A DNA stretch of 64,000 bases, taken from assembly GCF_001956315.1 (NCBI RefSeq), contig NZ_MOLY01000045.1:1-64000 (forward strand). Direction: 5' to 3'. Below the pieces are notes generated by a model. It worked only from the letters and a program-made list of their open reading frames with translations. It had not been told where the DNA came from and searched no databases. Numbering within the stretch: the stretch's first letter is position 1; each line of letters opens with the position of its first letter. Both the position numbers and the translations under genes were made by a program. This document shows, piece after piece, positions 27,101 to 35,767 of the stretch. The DNA comes from Sphingomonas montana (GTDB lineage: Bacteria; Pseudomonadota; Alphaproteobacteria; Sphingomonadales; Sphingomonadaceae).

Positions 27101-28198
27101 TCAAGTCCAGTACAATATCCGCGCATCCGGCAGCATCCGCGCGATCTCGGCCTCGAAGAACCCGCGCAGCGCCCGCATCACATCGGCGTCGTACACATAT
27201 TTCAGCGACCCGAACTTCGTCCGCTTCTCGGTCCGCCCCGCCGCACCCATGTCCAGCGCCGATCCCGGATACCAGCTCTCCAACACCGCCTTCGACCCTG
27301 GCGTATAGCGGTGCGTGATCAACTCGACCGTCAGATCCGCCCCCGGCAGACCCGCCAGCGCATCGGCCACGTCCGCGATCAGCTGTCCGTACGCCCGCTC
27401 CCACCCGTCCGCCGCGATGATCGGCGCGATCGTCAGGCCGATCTTGTACCCCGCCTCCGCCATCCGCCGCAGCGCCACCAACCGCGCCGCGACCGGGCTC
27501 GTCCCGCCCTCGAACCGCGCATAGCCCGTCGGGTTGACCGAGGCCCGCATCCGCGTCCGCCCGCGATGGTCCAGATCCAGCAACGGCCCGACGTCGTCAT
27601 ATTTGGTCGTGAACCGCAGCTGCGCGTCCGCCTCCCACGCGCCGAATGCCGAGACGAGCGCGGACAGCGATCCCGTCGCCGGCTCGATCCCCAGCGGATC
27701 GGTGTAGCAGGACGCCTCGAACGTCGTCCCCTCGTCCATCCGCCGCACCGACCGCGACGTCACCTGCCCCCGCCCCAGATAGTCGGGCAGCCCGCCCATG
27801 ATCTCGTCCAGATTGGCATAGGCGCGCACGATCGGTGGCCCCTTCAGCGATCCCGCCAGATAACAATATCCGCAATGCGCCGGGCATCCCTCCGCCAGGT
27901 CGACGCGCCAGTCCGCACTGGGCGCGATGGGCTGCAACTTGCGCTTGGACGGCGGCGCTACGACCACCGCCAGCGTTGCCTTGGCCGTCGCATAGGCACG
28001 GCGCGGATCGTCGGGCAGGTCCAGCGCCAGCCGGTCGCCCGGCAGTTCCACCACCACCGATCCCAACGCCAGCGCCCGCGCGGCGATCGCGCGGCCATGC
28101 GCATGCTCGCGCGCGCTCCGCGTGATCAGCACGCGCTTCGGTCGCCATACCCGCCCCGGCCCGTCCGCCGCCTCACCCGTCTCGATCCGCGTCGCCAT
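27101..28198 (-). CDS. Spore photoproduct lyase-like radical SAM protein
   Basis: A 365-residue radical SAM protein. The cluster motif is CPAHCGYCYLAG (CxxxCxxC), the spacing of spore photoproduct lyase SplB, and the C-terminal half (SVNPTGYARFEGG, LELITHRYTPGS-like ITHRYTPGSK) also follows that family. SplB repairs UV thymine dimers in spores; this host does not make endospores, and SPL-like proteins in other proteobacteria are poorly characterised. The ATG at 28198 (MATRIETGE) was chosen because upstream in-frame sequence crosses a repeat. It ends 27 bases before the chemosensory operon and may be co-transcribed with it. Confidence 0.82.
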   Translation of the reverse strand: MATRIETGEAADGPGRVWRPKRVLITRSAREHAHGRAIAARALALGSVVVELPGDRLALDLPDDPRRAYATAKATLAVVVAPPSKRKLQPIAPSADWRVDLAEGCPAHCGYCYLAGSLKGPPIVRAYANLDEIMGGLPDYLGRGQVTSRSVRRMDEGTTFEASCYTDPLGIEPATGSLSALVSAFGAWEADAQLRFTTKYDDVGPLLDLDHRGRTRMRASVNPTGYARFEGGTSPVAARLVALRRMAEAGYKIGLTIAPIIAADGWERAYGQLIADVADALAGLPGADLTVELITHRYTPGSKAVLESWYPGSALDMGAAGRTEKRTKFGSLKYVYDADVMRALRGFFEAEIARMLPDARILYWT

Positions 28199-28383
28199 CC
28201 CCCCTGAACGCCCGCCATCGGCAACGGTGCCGCGCCACTCCGTCATGCCGGACTCAATCCGGAATCCAGGGTCACCTGCACGACGCCGCCGCCAATGCCC
28301 GATCACCACGCCGCGGGATGGCAATCCTGCGCCCATCTCGCTACCGATGGCCCAGACCGCCGCAGCACCGGACCCCGCTTACC

Positions 28384-28803
28384 ATGCCCGAACCGCTCAA
28401 GCTTTTCTTCGACGGCGGCTGCCGCCCCAACCCCGGCCGCATGTCCGTCGCCGTGTTCGCGCGCGGCGTTCCCTATGTCGATTTGGACAAGGGCCATGGC
28501 GACAACAGCGACGCCGAATGGCTCGCCCTCATTCACGCGATGGAGGTTGCCCGCACGCTCGGCGCGACCGACCTCGTCCTGCTCGGCGATTCGATGCTCG
28601 TCGTGACGCAGGCGACCGGCAAGGCCAAGTGCCGCAGCCCCGAACTGCGCGCGCACCGCGCGCGCTTCGACGAACTGAAAACGCACTTCACCCGCCTGCG
28701 CATCCGCCACACCGGCCGGACCAGCAACCTGGCCGGCATAGCGCTGGAACGCGCGCTCGATGCGGAGGCGGCCCTCGCCCACCGGGCGGAGATCACCGGA
28801 TGA
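28384..28803 (+). CDS. RNase H-like protein, probably degenerate active site
   Basis: A 139-residue protein with the RNase H fold. Three catalytic acids are visible: D in LFFDGGCRPNPG, E in NSDAEWLALIHAM and D in LLGDSMLVV. The fourth, normally in NxxAD near the end, seems replaced (TSNLAGIALERAL), so activity is uncertain. The ATG at 28384 gives the normal start just before the first strand. It overlaps the cyclophilin gene by 4 bases. It could act on RNA-DNA hybrids like archaeal-type RNase HI, or only bind nucleic acid. Confidence 0.8.
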   Translation: MPEPLKLFFDGGCRPNPGRMSVAVFARGVPYVDLDKGHGDNSDAEWLALIHAMEVARTLGATDLVLLGDSMLVVTQATGKAKCRSPELRAHRARFDELKTHFTRLRIRHTGRTSNLAGIALERALDAEAALAHRAEITG

Positions 28804-29396
28804 TCCGCCGCACGCTGCTCGCCGGCGGGGTCGCGGCACTGCTCGGTGCCACGCTCGCCCCGGCCAAGGCACCCCCCGGTCCGGCCAAGGTCCGCGTGCG
28901 GATCGACACCACCGTCGGTTCGATGATCGTCGCGCTCGACCGCGCGCACGCGCCGATCACAACCGGGAATTTCCTGAAATATGTCGATGAGAAACGCTTC
29001 ATCGGCACCGCCTTCTACCGCGCCAGCCGCGCCGGCAAGGATCGCGGGCTGATCCAGGGCGGCACGCGCAACGCCGCCAACCGCACCCTGCCACCGATCG
29101 CGCACGAACCGACCAGCCGCACCGGCCTGCGCCATGTCACCGGCACCATCTCGATGTCGCGCGAGAAACCCGGTTCCGCTACCGGTGACTTCTTCATCAC
29201 CGTCGGCGCGATGCCCGGCTACGATGCCAAGGGGAAGAATCTCGGCTTCGCCGCCTTCGGCCAGGTCGTCGCCGGCATGACCACCGTGCGCCGCATCCTG
29301 AACGCCCCCACCACGAAGTTCAGCGGCTACGAAGGCATGCGCAACCAGATGATCACCGCGCCGATCATCATCACCGGCACCACGCGGGTCCCCTGA
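28800..29396 (+). CDS. Exported cyclophilin-type peptidyl-prolyl isomerase
   Basis: A 198-residue cyclophilin that speeds proline isomerisation during protein folding. An N-terminal signal (MIRRTLLAGGVAALLGATLA) indicates periplasmic location; the RRTLLAGG start could even be a Tat signal. The core shows VGSMIVALDRAHAPITTGNF, FYRASRAGKDRGLIQGG, MSREKPGSATGDFFI and FAAFGQVVAGM. The active-site Arg and Phe/Gln positions look kept. The start at 28800 overlaps the RNase H-like stop by 4 bases. Confidence 0.92.
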   Translation: MIRRTLLAGGVAALLGATLAPAKAPPGPAKVRVRIDTTVGSMIVALDRAHAPITTGNFLKYVDEKRFIGTAFYRASRAGKDRGLIQGGTRNAANRTLPPIAHEPTSRTGLRHVTGTISMSREKPGSATGDFFITVGAMPGYDAKGKNLGFAAFGQVVAGMTTVRRILNAPTTKFSGYEGMRNQMITAPIIITGTTRVP

Positions 29397-29420
29397 CCGA
29401 AGCGGATCGACCAGCACCGC

Positions 29421-29594
29421 TCACCGCATCGGCGGCACCGGCACATGGATATCGGCCGCCGACGGAACGATCACCCGCGCCGCCCGCGACCGACGCAGCC
29501 ATTCGAGTCCAACCACCACAACGGCCGCAACGCCGACCAGAAGGGGGAGGCCAAAACCATCCCCCTCCGTCTGCCCCTGTCCGACCTGCGTCAT
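29421..29594 (-). CDS. 57-residue membrane microprotein coupled to aquaporin
   Basis: A small open frame whose ATG (29592-29594) overlaps the aquaporin stop codon by 4 bases, the same coupling as many real genes here. The predicted protein starts [11 protein letters not shown], has one hydrophobic helix ([20 protein letters not shown]), then a basic turn (RRSRAAR) and a Pro-rich tail ending VPPMR. This is an N-out or N-in single-pass membrane protein without known family. It may be an aquaporin partner or an unrelated passenger. Coupling and a good membrane helix support it; conservation is untested. Confidence 0.6.
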   Translation of the reverse strand: MTQVGQGQTEGDGFGLPLLVGVAAVVVVGLEWLRRSRAARVIVPSAADIHVPVPPMR

Positions 29595-30457
29595 GCGCGG
29601 CGTCCTTCGGCCGCGGCACGATCCTCGCCCATCATCATTTCGACCGGCGTATCGGTGATCGGACCCGGCGACTGATCCTCATCGGTATGGGCGAACAGCC
29701 AGCGACCGAGCAGTCCTGCGACCGCGGCACCGCTCAGTGGCGCCAGCCAGAACAGCCAGAGCTGCGACATCGCCCAGCCGCCGACGAACAGCGCCGGACC
29801 GGTGCTGCGCGCCGGGTTGACCGACGTGTTGTCGATCGGGATTGAGATCAGATGGATCAGCGTCAGCGCGAGGCCGATCGACAACGGCGCGAACGCCGCC
29901 GGCGAACGCTCGTCGGTGGCACCCAGAATGACCGTCAGGAACCCCGCGGTCAGGATCGCCTCGGCCAGGAACGCGGTCGCCGCGCTGTAACCGCCCGGCG
30001 AATGTGCGCCATATCCGTTCGCCGCAAAGCCGCTCCCGACCAGATCGAATCCGGCGACCCCCGACGCCAGCGCCGCCAGCGCCGCACTGCCCAATATGCC
30101 GCCCACCAGTTGCGCCAGCACATAGCCGGGCAGGTCGCGCGCCGGAAACCGCCCGGCGATCGTCAGGCCCAGCGTGACCGCCGGGTTGAAATGCCCGCCG
30201 GAAATGAAGCCGACCGCGAACGCCATGGTGAACACCGACAGGCCGAACGCCAGCGCGACGCCGGCCATCCCGATCGTACCGGGCACATCGGCCCCGGCCG
30301 CCAGCACCGCCGCACCGCACCCGCCCAGCACCAGCCAGAACGTCCCGATCACCTCCGCGCCCAGCCGGCGCGCCTTTGCGATCGGGCGCGGCCGCCGCGG
30401 CAGGGACACACCCGCCGGGGTTCGGTCGGAAGCGGACATCGACGGAATTTCGGTCAT
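29591..30457 (-). CDS. aqpZ: Aquaporin Z-like water channel
   Basis: A 288-residue channel of the MIP family. Six membrane helices and two half-helices with both NPA motifs: [11 protein letters not shown] and [19 protein letters not shown]. The second motif and the following SQLWLFW match water-selective AqpZ; selectivity-filter residues include His in ISIPIDNTS region only by inference. An unusually long polar N-terminus (about 35 residues) and an acidic C-terminal tail extend the standard 230-residue channel. The ATG at 30457 has a gaggga site upstream. It is followed by a coupled microprotein. Confidence 0.93.
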   Translation of the reverse strand: MTEIPSMSASDRTPAGVSLPRRPRPIAKARRLGAEVIGTFWLVLGGCGAAVLAAGADVPGTIGMAGVALAFGLSVFTMAFAVGFISGGHFNPAVTLGLTIAGRFPARDLPGYVLAQLVGGILGSAALAALASGVAGFDLVGSGFAANGYGAHSPGGYSAATAFLAEAILTAGFLTVILGATDERSPAAFAPLSIGLALTLIHLISIPIDNTSVNPARSTGPALFVGGWAMSQLWLFWLAPLSGAAVAGLLGRWLFAHTDEDQSPGPITDTPVEMMMGEDRAAAEGRRA

Positions 30458-30830
30458 ATCATGGTCCCTCGGGCACAACAGGTCGACACGCCGCTGGCTC
30501 GGTTCCCAAATGCATGGGCCCGTACCGAACACGATACCCTGGAATGACCATTTTGACGCGCAGACGGGAAGATCGACGTTAGTCGAACGCCAGTCCTGTT
30601 CGCATGGTCATCGGTCGGTTTTCACAACGCTCGACGATCCAAGGCAGAACTCGCCGACGACTTATTGGGTGCTAGTATCGTTGCACCCTCTACCGGTACG
30701 AATCACCCAGTACCCGCGTCTTGACTATAGTCTGCGCACCGGAGAGTGACGTGCGCACGCTGCCAGATCGCGTGACTGGACAAGGGTCGACGACGGGCCG
30801 TCCATTCAGGTGGAACACCGCCCGTACTCG
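30458..30830. other. 373-base gap between dgt and aqpZ
   Basis: No gene is supported here. Composition is less GC-rich than the neighbours. A hairpin gggtgc...gcaccc with a ten-base loop lies at 30667-30688, and short palindromes actatagt and gtgcgcac lie near 30723 and 30750. The gap should contain the dgt terminator and the aqpZ promoter (minus strand). I could not fix either precisely. Confidence 0.5.
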
Positions 30831-31994
30831 TCAGAACCCGTCCGGCATCTCCACCGGCCTCACCACCTCGCGATAGCGTGCGATGGCATAACGGTCCGTC
30901 ATTCCGGCAATGAAGTCCGCCACGTGCCGCCCCCGGTCCGGTTCTTCCGCGGGCAACCGCTCGCGCCAGCCATCGGGCAGCAGCGCCGGGTCCGCGCGGT
31001 ACGTCGCGGCCAGTCCGGCCACCACCGCGCGCGCCTGTTCCGCCACCGCCAGCTGGTGCGGGTGATGATAGAGGTTGGCGTACATATAACGTTTGAACGC
31101 GCGCTCCTCCGCCGCCATCGCGTCCGAAAATCCGATCAGCGCGCGCCCTGCCTGCCGGACCGCATCGGCATCGCGCGGGTCCGCCTCCGCGATGCGCGCG
31201 CGGCTCGTCCCGATCAGGTCGTTCACCATCCGGCCAATCTGTTCGCGCACCAGTTCGGCCACCCGGCGCTCCGGCGGCAGGTCGGCCAGCCGTGCGCTCA
31301 CCGCCGCCCAGCCGGGCATGACCAGCGGCTGCGCGACCAGCCCGTCCAGGTCGATCAGCCCCGCGCGCAACCCGTCGTCCAGGTCATGATTGTCATAGGC
31401 GATGTCGTCGGCGATCGCCGCCACCTGCGCCTCCAGGCTTGGCCAACTCGTCAGATCCAGCGGCATTTCCGCATCCGCCGCAGCCAGTGCCCAGGTCGGG
31501 TGCCGCACCGGGCCATTATGCTTGGCCAGCCCCTCCAGCGTCTCCCAGCTCAGGTTCAGCCCGGTCCAGCGCGGATAGGGACTTTCGATCGCGGTCAGGA
31601 TGCGCAGCGTATGCGCGTTGTGGTCGAACCCGCCGACGTCCATCGTCGCGGCCTTCAACGCATCCTCGCCGGCATGGCCGAACGGCGGATGGCCGATGTC
31701 GTGCGCCAGGCACAGCGCCTCGGTCAGGTCCTCGTTCAGCCCCAGCACGCGCGCGATCGTCCGGCCGATCTGCGCGACTTCCAGACTGTGCGTCAGGCGG
31801 ACGCGGAAATGGTCGCCGTCGGGTGCCACGAACACCTGCGTCTTGTGGCGCAGCCGGCGGAACGCGATCGAATGGACGATCCGGTCACGGTCGCGCTGGA
31901 ACGGATCGCGCTCGCCCCGCGTGCCGCGCTCCGCCTCGATATGGGCACGCCCGCGGCTGGCGTGCGGGTCGGCGGCGTAGCGGGCGTTGGGCAT
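30831..31994 (-). CDS. dgt: dGTP triphosphohydrolase-like HD-domain protein
   Basis: A 387-residue HD-superfamily nucleotide hydrolase that releases triphosphate from deoxynucleotides. The metal-binding HD residues are in [14 protein letters not shown] and [16 protein letters not shown]; the substrate region includes [12 protein letters not shown] third ligand Asp is probably in [16 protein letters not shown]. Length and motifs fit the type 2 dGTPase-like group of alphaproteobacteria. It lies 66 bases after the SPOR-protein gene on the same strand. Confidence 0.93.
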   Translation of the reverse strand: MPNARYAADPHASRGRAHIEAERGTRGERDPFQRDRDRIVHSIAFRRLRHKTQVFVAPDGDHFRVRLTHSLEVAQIGRTIARVLGLNEDLTEALCLAHDIGHPPFGHAGEDALKAATMDVGGFDHNAHTLRILTAIESPYPRWTGLNLSWETLEGLAKHNGPVRHPTWALAAADAEMPLDLTSWPSLEAQVAAIADDIAYDNHDLDDGLRAGLIDLDGLVAQPLVMPGWAAVSARLADLPPERRVAELVREQIGRMVNDLIGTSRARIAEADPRDADAVRQAGRALIGFSDAMAAEERAFKRYMYANLYHHPHQLAVAEQARAVVAGLAATYRADPALLPDGWRERLPAEEPDRGRHVADFIAGMTDRYAIARYREVVRPVEMPDGF

Positions 31995-32060
31995 CGCGCG
32001 GCTTTGACGCCTCCACCCCCGCGCGTCGACCCCAAAAGCCGCCGCGGGTCGGTCCGCCGG

Positions 32061-35000
32061 TCAGCGGGCCGGCAGCTTCTCCACCGCCTGCCCGGCCGGG
32101 CTGGTATAGGTAAAGGCGTTCAGCCCCGCCCCGCCGGCCTTGTTCACGAACGCCTGCGCCTCCGCATCCGACCCGAACGGCCCGACCAGCAGGCGGTTCG
32201 TCGCGCGTAGCGGCGTCGTCCAGGCGCTCCGGCCGCTCATCAGCGCACCATATTTGGCCTTCACCCCGGCAAACGCTTTCGGCAACGTCGCCTTGTTCGC
32301 GCCGCCGGCGACCTGCACCCAATAGCGTTCGGGCGTGCCTTTGGCGGCCTTGGTCGATGCCGTCGCGCCGCCACCGCTCCCGCCCTTGTCGGCAGCGGCC
32401 AGCTTCGCCTTCTGCGCTCGGGTCAGCGTCGCCACCGCAACCTTGCCCTTCGTCCGGATCCCCAACGTCGTCTTTTCCGCCGCCGTCAGCACCGGCGCAT
32501 CCGTCTCGGCCGGGCGCGCCGCCAGCTTGGCCTTCTGCGCCCGCGTCAGGCTGGCCACCGCCACGTCGCCCTTCGTACGGATCCCCAGCGTCGCCTTCTC
32601 CGCCGCCGTCAGCACGACGGCGTCCGACGCGGCCGCAGTTGTCGTCGCCGTCGCAAGCCGCGCCCGCTGCGCCCGCGTCAGGCTCGCCACCGTGACGTCG
32701 CCCTTGGTCCGGATCCCCAATGCCGTCTTCTCGGCCGCGGTCAGCACAGGGGCGTCGGTCGCCGCCGTTGCAGCCGCCGCCAATCTGGTCCGCTGCGCTC
32801 GGGTCAGGCTGGAAAGCGCGACGGTACCCTTCGTCCGGATTCCCAGCGTCGTCTTCTCCGTTGCGGTCAGCACCGGCGCATCCGCTTCGTCCGGGCGCGC
32901 CGCAAGCTTTGTCTTCTGTGCCCGCGTCAGGCTCGCGACTGCAACGTCCCCCTTCGTGCGGATACCCAGACTGGCCTTCTCCGCGGCCGTCAGCACCGTG
33001 ACCTTGCCCACGCCCGCCCCGGCTGTCGCCAGCTTCGTCGCCTGCGCCCGCGTCAGGCTCGCGACTTCAACCGGCCCCTTGGTGCGGATCCCCAGCGTCG
33101 CTTTCTCCGCTGCGGTCAGGACCGGGGCGCCCCCGCCCGCCGCCAGCTTCGCCGCCTGCACCCGCGTCAGGCTGGCGACCGTGACATTAGCCCGCGTCCG
33201 TATCCCCAGGGTCGCCTTTTCCGCGGCCGTCAGAACCGCCCCGCTCGGTGGCGATGCTCCGGAGACCGGTGCGGAAACCGACGGTGACACCGCCGGCGTC
33301 ACCAGGCGCGGAACCGGCGCAACGCGGGCGCCCTGCACCGGACGAACGGCGGTCGCCATTCTCACCACGTCCGCCGCAGGCGCGGTCGCTGCCGGCACGG
33401 CGCTGGCCGGTGCCGGACCGCCTGCCAACGGACCAGTGACCGCGCTGGACCCGACCGGCGCGGCGCCTGCCGCACCCCCTGGCACGGCTGGCCCCGCAGC
33501 CGACGGAGCGATGGTCGCGGCGCTGCCGCTGGAAACCGAAGCCGCCGTTTCGGCCGGCGTCGAACGGGCCGTAGCAATCGGCGTGGTCGACACGGTCGCT
33601 GCCGCCGCGGCGCGGTTCAGCGATGCGGCACTTGTCGGCCCCGCTGGCACGGCCGACACGGCCACAGCGGGCACCGTCACCGATCCGGTGGCCGGCGATC
33701 CACCCGCCGTTGCCGCACCCGTGGCGCCAGGCGCCGGTTGCCCCGACACTGGCGCAAGCGCGACCCGATCGGTCGGCCGCGCGCCGCCTGGCTGTACACG
33801 CACCACCCCGCCCGCCACCGGGCTGGACGCCGGTGCCGCACTGACCATCCGGCCCGGCGTTGCCGTTGCGTCGATGCCCGGGCGCGTCGCAGCCGTGGGT
33901 GCGGGCACCTGGGCGACACCGCTCGATATCGTTGCAAGCCTTGCTGTCCCATCACGCGCGACCGGGCTCGATTCTGGCGCGGCTCCCGTCGCGCCCACCG
34001 GTGCGATCCCGGTGGCCGGAACCCCGCCGGCGATGGCCGCGCGGTTCGATGTCGCGCTGTCTGCCGACAGGGTCATGCCCGCATTACGCGCATCGGCCGG
34101 CACTGCGGCGCGGACAGGCGGATTCGCGGCGGCCGCCCGATTGAGCGACGCGCTGCTCGTCGCGCCGCTCCCTGCCGCCGCCAGCGGAACGGTCGCGCTC
34201 TGCCCCAGCGCTGGACCGGCCGGCGTCAATGTTCGTCCCACGCCCCGCGCGGCCTGCGTCGCCATCGCGACCTGGCTACCAGCCGGCCGCCTTACGGCCG
34301 GGAACCGGCCGAAATGGACCGCCGCCGCCTTCTCGCCGGCGTCCAGCGTGCCCAGCCTTTGCAGATACGGTGTCATCGCCGCGGCCTGCGTCGGGATCAT
34401 CAACTGGTTGGCACGTTTCACCGCACCCGCCGCATCGCCCGTCATTGCAAGCACGAACGTCGCCGCGCGCCACGCGGCCTTGTCCTGTCGACGCAACAAC
34501 GGGTCCAGTATCCGCATCGCGCCCGCCCGGTCACCGCCGATCGCGGTGGACAGCGCCAGCCGTCGAACGATCTCGTCATCCTTCCGCACCGCAAGCGCGG
34601 CCCGGTAATCCGCCTGCGCCAGTCGGTTCTGCCCGCGCAGATCATAGGCAAGCCCGCGGTCGCCGCCAATCTCCGCCACCGGCACGCCCGCCGACAAAGC
34701 CTGGTCGAACAGCTGCAGCGCCTGGCGCGGTTCTTCCCGCTGCACCGCCGCCGCGCCCAACCCCGCCTTTACGCGGCCATCGGCCGGCGCGACGGCTTCC
34801 GCCCGCCCGAAGAACCCGATCGCCGCATTGGCGTCGCCCATTGCCAACGCGGCACGCCCCGCCCCGATCAGCGCAACCAGATCACGCGGGTTGGTCGACA
34901 GCATGCGCAGGAACCGGTTGAGCAGCGTGGACGGATCGTTCGGATCGCGTTGCAACGTCAACGTCCCCGGCGGAAACGTGCCGTCCTGCGCGAGGGCGGG

Positions 35001-35078
35001 CGCGGCCAGCGGCGTCGACGCCAGCAGGGCAAGGGACAAAGCGAACCGGCGTGCGGTCATGGTCGGCATCGGTTTCAT
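32061..35078 (-). CDS. TPR/tandem-repeat/SPOR-domain protein, 1,005 residues
   Basis: A large envelope protein. Layout: signal peptide (1-30, ending APALAQDG); TPR-like repeats (about 45-260); a long Ala/Pro/Thr/Gly-rich disordered region (about 270-610); seven tandem repeats of about 40 residues (615-895); and a C-terminal SPOR domain (917-1005) starting RYWVQVAGG. SPOR domains bind denuded septal peptidoglycan, so a division-site role is likely, and the gene precedes no other division gene but sits just beyond ftsZ. ATGs at 35069 and 35060 are other possible starts. TPR-SPOR proteins are common in sphingomonads; the tandem repeats are unusual. Confidence 0.88.
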   Translation of the reverse strand: MKPMPTMTARRFALSLALLASTPLAAPALAQDGTFPPGTLTLQRDPNDPSTLLNRFLRMLSTNPRDLVALIGAGRAALAMGDANAAIGFFGRAEAVAPADGRVKAGLGAAAVQREEPRQALQLFDQALSAGVPVAEIGGDRGLAYDLRGQNRLAQADYRAALAVRKDDEIVRRLALSTAIGGDRAGAMRILDPLLRRQDKAAWRAATFVLAMTGDAAGAVKRANQLMIPTQAAAMTPYLQRLGTLDAGEKAAAVHFGRFPAVRRPAGSQVAMATQAARGVGRTLTPAGPALGQSATVPLAAAGSGATSSASLNRAAAANPPVRAAVPADARNAGMTLSADSATSNRAAIAGGVPATGIAPVGATGAAPESSPVARDGTARLATISSGVAQVPAPTAATRPGIDATATPGRMVSAAPASSPVAGGVVRVQPGGARPTDRVALAPVSGQPAPGATGAATAGGSPATGSVTVPAVAVSAVPAGPTSAASLNRAAAAATVSTTPIATARSTPAETAASVSSGSAATIAPSAAGPAVPGGAAGAAPVGSSAVTGPLAGGPAPASAVPAATAPAADVVRMATAVRPVQGARVAPVPRLVTPAVSPSVSAPVSGASPPSGAVLTAAEKATLGIRTRANVTVASLTRVQAAKLAAGGGAPVLTAAEKATLGIRTKGPVEVASLTRAQATKLATAGAGVGKVTVLTAAEKASLGIRTKGDVAVASLTRAQKTKLAARPDEADAPVLTATEKTTLGIRTKGTVALSSLTRAQRTRLAAAATAATDAPVLTAAEKTALGIRTKGDVTVASLTRAQRARLATATTTAAASDAVVLTAAEKATLGIRTKGDVAVASLTRAQKAKLAARPAETDAPVLTAAEKTTLGIRTKGKVAVATLTRAQKAKLAAADKGGSGGGATASTKAAKGTPERYWVQVAGGANKATLPKAFAGVKAKYGALMSGRSAWTTPLRATNRLLVGPFGSDAEAQAFVNKAGGAGLNAFTYTSPAGQAVEKLPAR
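32392..33236 (-). repeat. Seven tandem 40-codon repeats inside the SPOR protein
   Basis: Each unit encodes a version of VLTAAEKATLGIRTKG followed by a variable pair and VASLTRAQ..KLAA, then a variable linker of 3-14 residues. The first 35 residues are nearly identical in all seven copies, while linkers differ in length and sequence. The uniform core suggests repeat duplication or gene conversion and a selected, folded unit with two short helices. Confidence 0.88.
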
Positions 35079-35767
35079 ATGCCCCGAATGCCGCAATTCG
35101 CCTGAATGCGACAGATACGACGTCACGTCCCGCGACCAATCGTTGCGGACGACCGACGAACTCTGCCGATGCTCGATGCTGGTATCGGCATGGTCCTGGC
35201 TGCACCGCCAGTCGTCCCGCCGGCGTTCCACCTACCGACCGCTGCGAGACACTTGTCGATGGCGCGGAATGCGACGATCCTTGCCGCGCGCATGACGGTC
35301 GCTCCTTGCACCGCCATCGCCATCCCGATTGTGGATCGAAGCCGAATAATCGCCCGGCTGCCTACCCCGACCCGATCACAGTCAATTTGTGAGCGCACGC
35401 CTCCGGCTCGAGCGGAAGTACGGTTCTCAGATCTGTCCTTAACCTGCACGCAGGCGCTCAGAACCGGCTATGGCTGCACCGTAATCGATGCTGGGTCGCC
35501 GAGCGTAGCCGCGAGTTGAAGACGCTCCGGCTACGCTAAACGGTCCCCCCGACTGCGCTCGGAAAGGGCGGACCGTGCAAAATGCACCCGCATATTTACG
35601 GCAGCGCTTGAGCAGGTCCACCTTGCGCCTGCCCGGTCCACGCCTGTCCAGCAACTTTCGCGTTTCGCGATAAGTTCGAGCCAGACCGTACCAGGCAAGT
35701 GTGGCCCCAGGATCCAGTCGCACCTGAAATACCCGCCGCTCGAAGCGACTGAATCCCGATTCTCCCG
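35079..35767. other. 689-base gap between ftsZ and the SPOR-protein gene
   Basis: No gene is supported. The right part holds a partial family A repeat (35494-35570). The left part, next to 35078, has lower GC content and should carry the promoter of the SPOR-protein gene. A 94-codon open frame on the minus strand (35439-35723) runs through the repeat and looks like chance or a decayed gene. A ftsZ terminator is not obvious. Confidence 0.55.
35494..35570. repeat. Dispersed palindromic repeat, family A, partial copy 3
   Basis: Arms gccgagcgtagccgcgag and ctccggctacgct form the inner hairpin seen in the copies at 8183 and 15591, and the right arm ccccgactgcgctcgg matches the outer arm of those copies. 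The left outer arm is missing. It lies about 200 bases downstream of ftsZ. Confidence 0.72.

Noticed and set aside
30458-30830. Small RNA gene in the dgt-aqpZ gap
   Set aside because: One 6-base hairpin and short palindromes are present, but there is no convincing promoter plus terminator arrangement.
32392-33236. Tandem repeats as a possible CRISPR array
   Set aside because: Units are in frame within a protein gene, about 120-130 bases long, with conserved coding cores; no short palindromic repeat with unique spacers.
32335-34608. 757-codon open frame on the plus strand antisense to the SPOR-protein gene
   Set aside because: It mirrors the repeat-rich, GC-rich coding strand. The minus-strand product has signal peptide, TPR and SPOR domains, while this translation has only Ala/Val/Thr-rich low complexity.
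35439-35723. 94-codon minus-strand open frame downstream of ftsZ
   Set aside because: It runs through a family A repeat and has no recognisable motif or ribosome-binding site. The first 45 codons could be a decayed gene but evidence is too thin.
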